Shown: piece by piece, positions 1 to 8,410 of the stretch | Numbering within the stretch: position 1 is the first letter of the stretch | Layout: each line of letters begins with the position of its first letter | Assembly (NCBI RefSeq): GCF_039534915.1 | Contig: NZ_BAAAWE010000001.1 | Span: 8,060,001-8,124,000, forward strand | Origin: Streptomyces roseofulvus | Lineage (GTDB): Bacteria > Actinomycetota > Actinomycetes > Streptomycetales > Streptomycetaceae | Direction of reading: 5' to 3' | DNA length: 64,000 nucleotides | Program-made: the position numbers and the translations under genes | The notes under the pieces: generated by a model | Seen by the model: only the letters and a program-made list of their open reading frames with translations | What the model was told of the DNA's origin: nothing | Database searches by the model: none

Positions 1-63
1 CAGGAGCAGCGAGTCGATCAGCCCGGGCAAGATGCGGCCGGAGCCCGAGCCCAGCCGGATCAC
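1..63 (-). CDS. Start of an unidentified downstream gene, cut by window edge
   Basis: On the minus strand a GTG (61-63) overlaps the stop codon of the phosphatase gene (60-62) in a GTGA arrangement typical of translational coupling. Only 21 codons are visible; they read VIRLGSGSGRILPGLIDSLL in the first 20 and stay open to the window edge. The peptide is not diagnostic. The coupling suggests a product made together with the SpoIIE phosphatase, possibly a partner, but this is inference. Confidence 0.4.
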   Translation of the reverse strand, partial: MIRLGSGSGRILPGLIDSLLL

Positions 64-2192
64 CTGTGCGGTGCAACCGGCCTGAGCAGGAGCAGGGCGA
101 CGTCATCCGTACGGTCAGCGGCGGAACGTACCGGTGCGGTGAGAGTGTCGGCCAGGGCGTCCAGGTCGGCTGGGCCGGTTGCCAGGTCGTGCGCGAGGTC
201 GGCGATGCGGGTGTCCAGAGGCTGACCGGGGGTTTCGACCAGGCCGTCGGTGAACAGGGCCAGCACTGCGCCGGGCGGCAGCGCGACGGTGCGGGTGGGG
301 TACGTGGCGTCCGCGTCGATGCCGAGCAGCAGTCCGGGCTCGAGCTCCACGACCGTCGTGGCGCCGCCGAGGTGGCGTAGCAGTGGTGGCAGGTGGCCGG
401 CGGTGGCCAGGCACGCGGTGTGGGCGGCGAGGTCGATCCGGGCGTACAGGCAGCTGGTGAAGAGTCCGGGGTCGAGGTCGCAGAGCAGCCGGTTGGTGCG
501 GGCGAGGACTTCGTGGGGCGGGGCGCCGGCGGTGGCGTGGGCGTGGATGGCGGTGCGGACCTGGCCCATGAGGGCGGCGGCGGTCATGTTGTGGCCCTGC
601 ACGTCGCCGATGACCGCGGCCACGGTGTGGGCGTCGAGACGGATGAGGTCGTAGAAGTCGCCGCCGATGTCCATGCCGTGCGTGGCGGGAAGGTATCGGG
701 CCGCCGGCTCCAGCCCGGCCACGGCCGGCAAGGTGTGCGGGAGGAGGCCGGTCTGCAGGCTCTGGGCCAGGGCGTGCTCGGTGTCGTAGAGACGGGCGCG
801 GTCCAGGGCCTGGGCGATCAGCCCGGCCAGCGACGTGAGTGCGGCCCGCTCCTCCGGTGCGAAGACGTGGGGCTGGGCGAAAGCGAGTACACAGGTGCCG
901 ACCGGCTTACCGGAAGCGATCAGCGGAAGGAACGCCCAGGCCGCCATCCCGTCTTCCCGCCGGGCGCGGGCCGGGTAGGCGCGCTCCAGTTCCTCGCGTG
1001 AGGCGAAGAACCCTGCCGCACCTTCCGTAAGTGCCCGAACGCCGGGGGTGGGCGAGGTGAGCGGGGTGCCGTCGAAGCGGTCCATGGCCTCTGCCGGGTA
1101 GCCGTGGTAGCCGACGATCCGCAGCCGGCTGCCCTCGGCGGCCAACATCGCCAGGGCCTGCGCGCCGAACGCGGGCAGCACCGTGTCGGCCACGAGCCGC
1201 ACCACGTCCTCGGCGGTCACCGCCTCGCTCAGGGCTCCGGCCAGGTGCATCAGATGATACAGCGCCCCCACCCGCACCGGCGCCGCCGGGGCGCCCGCCG
1301 CCTCGGCCCGCGGCGCCCCGGCGGTCGTCTCGCCGCCCGGGCCGGGATCGGGGGTGATGCGGACGCTGATGCCGGTGTCGTCGGGGAACAGCTCGAAGCG
1401 CAGCCACGTGCCGTCGGGCCGCCTCGCGACGAAGGACGTGGGGCGGCGGCTGATCACAGCTGTGCGATAGCGGTCTTCGTAGACCGGGTCGTTCAGCCAC
1501 TGCAGCGCCTCCCAGGGCAGCGCGCCGAGCAGCCGCTGACCGTCGGTGCCCACCAGCCGGGCAGCGGCGCCGGTGATGAAGGTGACCCGTCCGTCCAGGC
1601 CGAGTGCCACTCCGGGCTCGGGCAGCCGCTCGGCGTATCCGGATGCGGCGTTCCCCGGCGCCGTCGGTTCGCCGGCTCCCGGGCGGGCCAGGGTTCGCGC
1701 GGCCGCCCGCGGGGTCAGCGGCTGGCCGGCCTGCTGGGCCGCGGCCAGCACATGGCCGAGGAAGGCGCACGCCGAGGCGATACCGGATCGGACCGCGGGT
1801 ACGAGGTCGTGCCGGGGCCCCGGCCACAACAGCAGCAGCGCCCCCATCACCCGCTCGCCGTGCACCACCGGCGCCCCGGCGAGCGCGAAGTGGTAGGGCA
1901 GCACCAGTGCGGCACGCGGGTAACGGCGCGCGAGCTCCTCCTGCGACCCCACCCACACCAGGTCACGGGTCCGCACCGCGTCGGTCACCGGCACCGGGTG
2001 GCCGAGGGAGATCCGCTGCCAAGGCTGGGCGAACTCTGCCGGCAGCCCGGTCATGACCTCCAGTGTGAGCACCTCCTCGCCGGGCGGGAGCACGTACACG
2101 CCGGCGGCATGCGCCCCCAGGTCCCGCACCGCCTCGAGCAGGAGGTGATCCAGCAGACGCCGCCCCATCGCCGTAGGCTCCGACAACCGCAC
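60..2192 (-). CDS. GAF-PAS-GAF-SpoIIE (PP2C) serine phosphatase
   Basis: A 710-aa cytoplasmic protein that should dephosphorylate serine or threonine on a regulatory protein, such as an anti-anti-sigma factor, under control of its sensory domains. Reading from the N-terminus: a GAF-like region (about 10-150), a PAS-like segment (about 195-280, LGLDGRVTFITGAA), a second GAF domain (about 310-465), then the SpoIIE/PP2C domain (about 490-705). Metal-binding and core motifs of the phosphatase are present: DIGGDFYDL, GDVQGH, TAGHLPP, LFTDGLVE and TDDVALLLL. No transmembrane segment is seen. The GTG start at 2192 is chosen because an AGAAGGGAG ribosome site sits just upstream. The gene overlaps the next minus-strand gene by four bases. 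No RsbW-like kinase or STAS partner is encoded nearby, so its target is unknown. Confidence 0.93.
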   Translation of the reverse strand: MRLSEPTAMGRRLLDHLLLEAVRDLGAHAAGVYVLPPGEEVLTLEVMTGLPAEFAQPWQRISLGHPVPVTDAVRTRDLVWVGSQEELARRYPRAALVLPYHFALAGAPVVHGERVMGALLLLWPGPRHDLVPAVRSGIASACAFLGHVLAAAQQAGQPLTPRAAARTLARPGAGEPTAPGNAASGYAERLPEPGVALGLDGRVTFITGAAARLVGTDGQRLLGALPWEALQWLNDPVYEDRYRTAVISRRPTSFVARRPDGTWLRFELFPDDTGISVRITPDPGPGGETTAGAPRAEAAGAPAAPVRVGALYHLMHLAGALSEAVTAEDVVRLVADTVLPAFGAQALAMLAAEGSRLRIVGYHGYPAEAMDRFDGTPLTSPTPGVRALTEGAAGFFASREELERAYPARARREDGMAAWAFLPLIASGKPVGTCVLAFAQPHVFAPEERAALTSLAGLIAQALDRARLYDTEHALAQSLQTGLLPHTLPAVAGLEPAARYLPATHGMDIGGDFYDLIRLDAHTVAAVIGDVQGHNMTAAALMGQVRTAIHAHATAGAPPHEVLARTNRLLCDLDPGLFTSCLYARIDLAAHTACLATAGHLPPLLRHLGGATTVVELEPGLLLGIDADATYPTRTVALPPGAVLALFTDGLVETPGQPLDTRIADLAHDLATGPADLDALADTLTAPVRSAADRTDDVALLLLRPVAPHR

Positions 2193-2318
2193 GCTCCCTT
2201 CTCGCAGCCGACATCATCAACCCAAGCAGACATAAGCGGAGCAAAGGGTCATGAAGAGACAATACGGGTGTCGAGTGTCGCGCGGGCGCGATGGGACCGG
2301 TCCTGCTGTTTCACCGTG

Positions 2319-2642
2319 TCACGGCGAGGTTGTGCGGGGCGGCAGCGTCCTGGAGGGCATGGTGAACTGCGCCGCCTCGCTGTCGACAGTCGTGCGGGTC
2401 TTCCCGTTCTCGATCCGAGTGAAGGTGTGCCCGACAAGGGCTCGCACCCTTCGGCGCTCGGCTCTGCCCTCCTCCTGCCTGCGGGGGATGGGGCGACCAG
2501 CTCTCTGGCAGTGCGGGACGAGCAGGCCGGTGCCGAGGTAGGCGCCGTCCGCGATGACCGCGGTGCCCGCCGCCAGAGTGGGCAGGTCCGACCCGCGCCA
2601 GTCACCCGCGTCCGCCTTGTTGCCCGGCGTCGGCGTCGCGGC
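2319..2642 (-). pseudogene. IS5-family transposase C-terminal remnant
   Basis: No intact gene, but one minus-strand frame reads GDWRGSDLPTLAAGTAVIAD, then AYLGTGLLVPH, a QEEGRAERRRVRAL stretch and HTFTRIENGKTR before a stop at 2319-2321. This is the recognisable spacing of the C-terminal half of IS5-family DDE transposases (GYxGxGxxxPH ... RxRVExxFxRxKxWK). The catalytic N-terminal half is missing and the last residues are out of register, so it is a dead fragment. A less degraded relative of the same segment lies at 51421-51615. Confidence 0.55.
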
Positions 2643-3282
2643 GGCGCCGAAACCGGAACCAGAACCGGCACCGCACGCCGTCGCGTCGCTCCCCGCGGAA
2701 TCAAGGGCACCCCGTCACCGGACAGCACCTCGCTCCGTCCTTCGCTCTCGCGTCGCCCACATCTCAGCGGCAAGGCGTCCGGCATCGGAGGGGCACCGAA
2801 ACAGCCGTACCCCGGAGCCGAGGGCCAGCTTCGTGCAGCGCGGCTGTCCAGCCGCCGCGGCTGAGGAAGGTCTTGCGCCAAGAGCTGAGGGGGCTCCGGG
2901 CTCCGTGGACCGGCGCCCCCTCAGCACCGGGCGGTCCCCAGCGCGACTACGCCAACGCACCGAGCGGGGCACAGCCGCCCGCCCCGTCGACTCTTCCCTG
3001 CCTCTCTTGCTCACCTACAGCCCCATAATCGACCGACCCGCAATTCAACGCCGGCCGGACGCGATCCGCACCCAGCCTCCTGCCCCGACCGTCACCAGCC
3101 CGACCAGCGACTACGACCGCCGCTCGATCGGCACCCCGAGGGTCTACGGATCCACTGCAGCCAGGCTTCATGCGCGAAGAGAACGCTGCGACGACACTGA
3201 CAGACAAACTTCGTTCACGCGGGCCCATAAGTTCTTTCCGCAAGGGGCAACTCGCGCCCCAAGTGCGGCGACAGGGAGATGA
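2643..3282. other. Gene-poor stretch, 640 bp
   Basis: Several ORFs cross this interval in all frames but none shows Streptomyces codon bias together with a ribosome site or a recognisable motif. It probably holds decayed DNA between the IS5 remnant and the RidA-like gene. A GGGAG ribosome site for the RidA-like gene lies at its right edge (about 3274-3278). Confidence 0.4.
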
Positions 3283-3690
3283 GTGATGGGGCCTCAGATG
3301 AAGGCATTCGGATTCGGTGTGCCGTGGGAGGCGTTGTACGGGTACAGCCAGGCCATCCAGGTCGGTGACACCGTCTACGTATCGGGGCAGCTGTCGCATG
3401 ACCGGCATGGCAACTTCGTGGGTACCGGCGACTTCGAGCTGCAGGTCCGTACCGCGCTGGAGAATCTGGACCTGGTCCTTCGACAGTTCGGGGCTCAGCG
3501 GAGTCAGATAGCAGAGACCACGGTTCTCGTGCGCAACCTGCGCGAGAACTTCGACACCACAGCACGACTCCATGCGGAGTACTTCGGCGAGCACCGGCCC
3601 ACCAGCACGGTCATGGGCGTCCTCGACTTGGCATTGCCGGACCAACTCGTCGAGATCGGCGCCCTCGTCCGTCTCGATCTCAAGCCATAG
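3283..3690 (+). CDS. RidA/YjgF/UK114-family protein
   Basis: A 135-aa cytoplasmic protein of the RidA superfamily, usually homotrimeric. The canonical members hydrolyse reactive enamine/imine intermediates from PLP enzymes. Family features seen: VGDTVYVSGQLSHD near the N-terminus, the QVRTALENLDLVL helix and the STVMGVLDLALPDQLVEIGA C-terminal strand region. In canonical RidA the last block carries an arginine (PARS) needed for deaminase activity; here the corresponding residues are PTST, so this is probably a divergent Rid subgroup without the classic activity. GTG at 3283 has a GGGAG site at good spacing; ATG at 3286 is an equally possible start. It stands alone. Confidence 0.88.
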   Translation: MMGPQMKAFGFGVPWEALYGYSQAIQVGDTVYVSGQLSHDRHGNFVGTGDFELQVRTALENLDLVLRQFGAQRSQIAETTVLVRNLRENFDTTARLHAEYFGEHRPTSTVMGVLDLALPDQLVEIGALVRLDLKP

Positions 3691-4021
3691 GCAGGGAGGC
3701 TCACCCGGCTCCCGCGGAGGCGACCTTTTCGTTCTGGGCCGGAAGGGCGACATGGGCTACGTCCCCGCCCATGAGCGGGACAGAGGCGCCCAGGAGTCAG
3801 GCAGGAAGCAGCGAAGGGTGACGGAAGGGCGGCCTCCTTTGTCGGGGCGCACCCGCTGCATACGGCGAACGCTGCCGCCGGGCTGTCTCCTCGCTCGGCC
3901 GCTGTGAACGCTCGGACATCTTTCGGAGACTGAAGGATATTCAGCATCTCGTTCGATCTTCCTAGTGTGGAGGTCAACGGGGCGGGCGCCCCAAGACGAC
4001 TACGGCTACAGGGAGTTCATC
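3691..4021. other. Intergenic, about 330 bp
   Basis: No gene supported. It holds the leader of the oxidoreductase gene, including an AGGGAG ribosome site at about 4009-4014 before the GTG at 4022. Confidence 0.4.
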
Positions 4022-4948
4022 GTGCGTGCTGTCATCCAGAAGTCCTTCGGCGGTCCCGAGGTCCTCGAGCTCGCCGAGAGGGACAAGCCGGCCCCGCTCG
4101 GCGGCGAGGTCCTGGTCCGCGTGCACGCCAGCGGCGTCAACCCGGTCGACGTGGCCGTGCGCTCCGGCGCCTACCCGCTCCTGGGCGAGCCGCCGTTCGG
4201 TGTCGGCTGGGACATCTCCGGTGTCGTCGAGGAAGCCGGCCCCGGCGCCCGCTTCAAGCCCGGCGACGAGGTCTTCGGCATGCCGTTCTTCCCGCGCGCC
4301 GCCACCGGCTACGCCGAGTACATCGCGGTGCCCTCGCGGCAGGTGGCCCGCAAGCCCGCCTCACTCGACCACGTGCGGGCCGCCGCCGTGCCGCTCGCCG
4401 CCCTCACCGCCTGGCAGGGCCTGGTCGACGCGGCCCGGGTCACCGAAGGCCAGCGGGTCCTGATCCACCGCGCGGCCGGCGGCGTCGGCCACTTCGCGGT
4501 CCAGGTGGCCAAGGCACACGGCGCGCACGTCACCGCCCTGACGAGCGCCGCCAACCACGAGTTCGTCACCGCGCTCGGCGCGGACGAGGTCATCGACTAC
4601 CGCACCACCGACTACACCGAAGCGGTCACGGACGTCGACGTCGTCTTCGACTCCAGCTCCGAGGGCGAGCGCGCGCTGCACGTCCTGAAGCCCGGCGGCA
4701 CCCTGGTCAGCATCATGGAACACTGGAACACCGAGCTCGCCGCCCGCATCGAGAACGAGGGCCGCCGCTTCGCCGGAATCTCGGTCGAACCGGACTACGC
4801 CTCCCTGGAGGCGATCGCCACCCTGATCGACGCCGGCCGCATCCGTCCCCACGTCTCGGCGACGCTCCCCCTCGAAGAAGCGGCCAAGGCCCACGAGCTG
4901 GTCGGCTCCGGCCGCACCCGCGGCAAGGTCGTCCTGACCGTCGCCTGA
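4022..4948 (+). CDS. Zinc-independent NADP-dependent quinone oxidoreductase (MDR family)
   Basis: A 308-aa medium-chain dehydrogenase/reductase of the quinone oxidoreductase (QOR/zeta-crystallin-like) branch, expected to reduce quinones or activated alkenes with NADPH in the cytoplasm. Seen: N-terminal GroES-like fold with GEVLVRVHASGVNPVDV, PFGVGWDISGVV, then the nucleotide-binding motif AAGGVGHFAVQVAK and the C-terminal RGKVVLTV end common to this group. The structural and catalytic zinc ligands of alcohol dehydrogenases are absent. GTG at 4022 is preceded by AGGGAG. A second member of the family is encoded at 14746-15678. The gene is followed immediately by a decayed IS5 transposase. Confidence 0.9.
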   Translation: MRAVIQKSFGGPEVLELAERDKPAPLGGEVLVRVHASGVNPVDVAVRSGAYPLLGEPPFGVGWDISGVVEEAGPGARFKPGDEVFGMPFFPRAATGYAEYIAVPSRQVARKPASLDHVRAAAVPLAALTAWQGLVDAARVTEGQRVLIHRAAGGVGHFAVQVAKAHGAHVTALTSAANHEFVTALGADEVIDYRTTDYTEAVTDVDVVFDSSSEGERALHVLKPGGTLVSIMEHWNTELAARIENEGRRFAGISVEPDYASLEAIATLIDAGRIRPHVSATLPLEEAAKAHELVGSGRTRGKVVLTVA

Positions 4949-4964
4949 ACGGAGGGTGGCGGCC

Positions 4965-5645
4965 TTGTCTGAGCGGGGGCCTGGCCGCGCCACAGCGTGA
5001 GGCTGTTGATGCACCGCTCGACGGTGTTCCGCTGTTCGCAGGCCACGCGGTTGAAGGTCGGCGGACGGCCGCCGAGCCGGCAGCGGCGTTTGGGGTCCGC
5101 GGTCTGGCCGGAGGGCTGCGTGATCGGCCCGATCCCGCGTCGGCGGAGATGGGTTCAGATCGCTCGGGAGAAGTCGGCCTTGGCGGTCACGATCACGTCC
5201 GCGTGATCCTGGGTCGGCCGATGGGTCGGGGCACCCGCAGGCGGGCCATCACCTCGGGAAACGCCGGTGCGTCACCGGCCTGCCCGGGCGTGGGGACGAA
5301 GGCCAGCAGCCGGCAGTTACCGTCCGCGGCGAGGAGAACCTTTGTGGTCAGTCCGCCGCAGGACCGTCCGAGGGCATGGTGGTCCGGCTCGCCGGCCCGG
5401 GCCCCTTTTTGACGGGTCCCGGCGGTGTGCTGATGAGCCCGGACGATGAAGGAGTCGACCGTGACGACCCAGTCGAGGTCGCCTTCGGCGTCGACCTGGG
5501 CGAGCCGCGCGGGGAAGACCCTCCGCCAGGTGCCGTCGGCGGCCCACTTCCGCGACGGGTCATAGGCGGGCCCTTCCCCTACCCAGAGTGTTCGAGCAGG
5601 TCCAACAGCTCGATCCTCGTCCACCGAGCGTCGGTCAACGACACG
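4965..5645 (-). pseudogene. Decayed IS5-family transposase
   Basis: Pieces of one transposase can be followed on the minus strand across frames. Near 5640 LTDARWTRIELL (the typical IS5 N-terminus) runs into a stop. In another frame come KWAADGTWRRVF, VTVDSFIVRAHQHTAGT (first catalytic Asp region), SCGGLTTKVLLAADGNCRLL and LTPGQ-like FVPTPGQAGDAP. After further frame changes come RRRGIG, LGGRPPTFNR and CEQRNTVERCINSL near 4985-5046, the C-terminal block of the family. Several frameshifts and an internal loss between the first two blocks make it inactive. No clear terminal inverted repeats were found. Confidence 0.85.
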
Positions 5646-5930
5646 CGTCAACCAACGTTCAGATGATCCCAAGGAGACGGACTAACCGCCCGCTCGACGG
5701 CCGGGGCCCTCCGAGGTCCCCTTGCGGTGTCGCGGGCGGGGTCCGGCGGTATGGGCGGCGTCCCGGGTGGTTCTGCAGCGCCGGCTTCGTTCCCGCTGCC
5801 CTGCTGGCTGCTGCCCATGCCTGTCGCCGTCCGCTGGGGGGCGGTTCAGCCCGTCGCGCTGGAAGTCTGAGACAGGCCGACGAACGACAGGCCTCAGCGG
5901 TTTCATCCGACCGTGACGTTCTGGCCTGAC

Positions 5931-6740
5931 CTACGCCGCTCGCCGCCATCGGCGGCGCTGCTCCGGCGCCGGCATCGTTGGGAGGGCGTCGTCGTCGGAG
6001 CGCAGCATCACGCGGGCGGCTTCGAGGAGCTTGGCCAACTTCCTGTCAACCTCGCGTTGATGCGCATGCATGCCCTCGACGATGCGTTGCGTGGGTTTCG
6101 CGGGCGGCTCACTCAGCCGACGAATGTGCTCCCCAGAAAGACCGTCCACAGTCGACAGCGCCTGCCGCCGTACGATCCAGCTCGAACCCTCGTCATCGAG
6201 AACTCTCATGGCCGCCCGGGCCTCATGTCGAACCGCGTCGTTCTCGCTGTTGCAGAGGCGCTTCAGCGCGACCCGGCCACCGGCAAGAGGGCCCCAGCGC
6301 ATCGCGCCCAGGTATGCCTTCTGTGTCGCCTTGGCTACCTCGGTCGCCGCCTGCGCAACCTTCGCGGGGGCGACCAACCGTATCTCCGCTTCCCGCAAGG
6401 CCAGCTCTCTGGATGCGGCATCCACGCGAGCGCGCCGACTCTCGGCATCGTCATCGCTCCGATACATACCATTGCAGACCACCATCATTTCGCGGGCGCT
6501 GCGAATGAACTCGGCAACCTGTAGCTGCCGGACACTCCACAGCGCTGCCACTCGCTGAGCCTCAGCAGCGATCTGCGCCGCCTCACGGGCCGCCACCGCC
6601 TGGTCCCGACCGCTGGTGGCCTGGAACTTGGCGCTGATGATGTTGCCGAGAAGGCCGCCGAGGATGGCGATGGCGGCGATCAGGGCGGCGAAGATCTCGG
6701 GGTTGTCCTCGAAGTACTGTCTGAACGCTGTCACGCGCAC
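5931..6740 (-). CDS. Membrane-anchored protein with helical cytoplasmic region, unknown function
   Basis: A 269-aa protein starting MRVTAFRQYFEDNPEIFAAL, with one N-terminal membrane helix (about 17-38, ALIAAIAILGGLLGNIISA). It is followed by a long Ala/Glu/Arg-rich helical region likely to form a coiled coil (about 40-150). The C-terminal half is also helical and charged, ending RRRWRRAA. No catalytic motif recognised. The gene has lower third-position GC than its neighbours, which fits acquired DNA. A protein of the same general plan (N-terminal helix, then R/E-rich helix) is encoded at 50491-51330, but I cannot show homology by eye. Confidence 0.75.
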   Translation of the reverse strand: MRVTAFRQYFEDNPEIFAALIAAIAILGGLLGNIISAKFQATSGRDQAVAAREAAQIAAEAQRVAALWSVRQLQVAEFIRSAREMMVVCNGMYRSDDDAESRRARVDAASRELALREAEIRLVAPAKVAQAATEVAKATQKAYLGAMRWGPLAGGRVALKRLCNSENDAVRHEARAAMRVLDDEGSSWIVRRQALSTVDGLSGEHIRRLSEPPAKPTQRIVEGMHAHQREVDRKLAKLLEAARVMLRSDDDALPTMPAPEQRRRWRRAA

Positions 6741-7031
6741 ATCATGCCGAACTTACTGCGGAAGAAGCCGAGTTAAGCCGTCGCCCACGACGCTGCGGGG
6801 AAACCGTCGGGGCGACGTCACCCTCGGAACGCAGCATCTCGTGTGAGTGGTGGTGGTGCGTCAGGTACGACGGTGGTCACCGTGCGGTCGCCGGCAAGGG
6901 CGGGGGAGCGGTACCAGCTCCGTCCTGGGCAAGCACAGTGATCGTGCTGTCATCGTCAGCGTGCCCTCGACGGTGTGGCAGGGTGGTGGGATGTGGGCCT
7001 CTGGGGCCCGTGAACGTGAGAGAGGTATACC

Positions 7032-7235
7032 GTGAACGAGGCCGAGCTCAGGGCGCTGTTCGACGAGATCGACACGGATGGCGACGGGCGGATCAATATC
7101 GTTGAGTTGGCGGAGGGCTTCAAGGCCGAGGGCGCCCATGGGCACCTCGCGGAAGAGGTCAAGAAGGCCATGACGGCTGACGCGAACCACGACGGCGTCC
7201 TCGACTTCGACGAGTTCCGCACTCTGCTGAAGTAG
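7032..7235 (+). CDS. Small EF-hand calcium-binding protein
   Basis: A 67-aa protein with two EF-hand loops. Loop 1 is DTDGDGRINIVE (residues about 14-25), loop 2 is DANHDGVLDFDE (about 50-61). Both have acidic ligands at positions 1, 3, 5 and a Glu at 12, with Gly at 6, so both should bind calcium. Each loop is flanked by helices (AELRALFDEI, EEVKKAMTA). It is likely a cytoplasmic calcium buffer or sensor; similar small calmodulin-like proteins occur in Streptomyces. GTG start at 7032 is supported by a GAGAGAGG site about 8 bases upstream. It stands alone between gene-poor regions. Confidence 0.92.
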   Translation: MNEAELRALFDEIDTDGDGRINIVELAEGFKAEGAHGHLAEEVKKAMTADANHDGVLDFDEFRTLLK

Positions 7236-8410
7236 CGTCACGCCGAACAGTGCGGGCGCCTGGGTTCAGCTCCAGGCGCCCCGCGCATCGCGCGCCGGGT
7301 TTCCCTGAGGCCCCGGCACATCGCGGAGGCCTCGAAGACGATTCAGCCTCGCAGGCCGTCCCCGAGCGGCCAGGGCCTTCGCTGCCGGACGCCGTCGCGT
7401 GCGACCCGGGCCTGAATGAGGACTGGTGGGGCGGGGGAGTACGCCACGCTGGGCGGCCCCTCGGGACACGATCTGCTCCCGCTCGGCGTCGCCGAGGGCC
7501 TCGTCGGTGAGCGAGCCAGGACCTGCCGCCACAGCGTCGTCACCGGCCGCTCCCGCCTCGGGGTGCGGGCAGCGCGGCGGCCGGCACCGGTTCCTCGGTG
7601 ACGCTCCGGAGTGCGGCGAGGGCGGCATGCGCTCGGGCGACGCCTCCGGGTGCGCCTGCCGCTTCTCCTGCTCGGCGACCGCCCGGTGGATGCTCGACAG
7701 GCTCGGATTCTGGCCCCCGCGGCGACAGCAGCTGGACGTCTGTCTCCGCGCCCTCGCCGTAGGTCGCCGCTCGCGTACCGCCATGGCGGCGGTCCCGACC
7801 GGGTCACCTTTCGGGTTTCGGCGTAGTCAGCCGACGCAACCAGGGTTCCGGCCCCGAGGGCGAAGTCGGTCAGCGTCCCGACCGCATCCCGCCGTACCAA
7901 CGAACGCCACACGGCTCGGGCACCGCACCGTCGAGGCCGTCGGCCGCCGTCAGGGCAGCGGGTGCTCGCGGCGCCGGCGGCGTACGCGGCGGGCCGGGTC
8001 CTGCCGAGGCGCCGCGGGTGCCGGCGGTCGGGCCGTCCGGCCTCGGCGGACGAGGTGGCTCCTGCCCGTGCACGACGCCATGCTGACCGAGGGAATCGAG
8101 CGGGAGGCGGCGCCCCACTCCGCCGACGTCCCCGTAGGCGGGACGGTGATCCGAGTTCGGAGGTGATGCTCCCGCTCGTGGCCTTGTCCCGGGCAGGGCT
8201 GGGTGGTCCTCCTCGGGAGGATGGCGGCGCCTTGCCCGGTCCACTCCCCGTCGTAGACCCGCGCTCACGCGGCTGCGGGCCAGGGGTGACGGGCCGTTCG
8301 CTGCTCTGGTGTGCACGTCTCCCGCACGTTGTTTGTTAGGAAGCTTTACTGTCACCCGTCTCCTCGGGCAGCATGCTGCGTACCTGACAACCTCACCCAA
8401 GGGGTGACGC
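7236..8410. other. Gene-poor stretch, about 1.2 kb
   Basis: Long ORFs exist on both strands (for example minus 7343-7912 and 7870-8673, plus 7426-8166). None has a convincing start, ribosome site or family motif, and their amino-acid composition (very rich in R, P, G, S) looks like frame shadow. This may be decayed coding DNA. The ribosome site of the lyase gene (AAGGGGTGA) lies at the right end. Confidence 0.4.
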
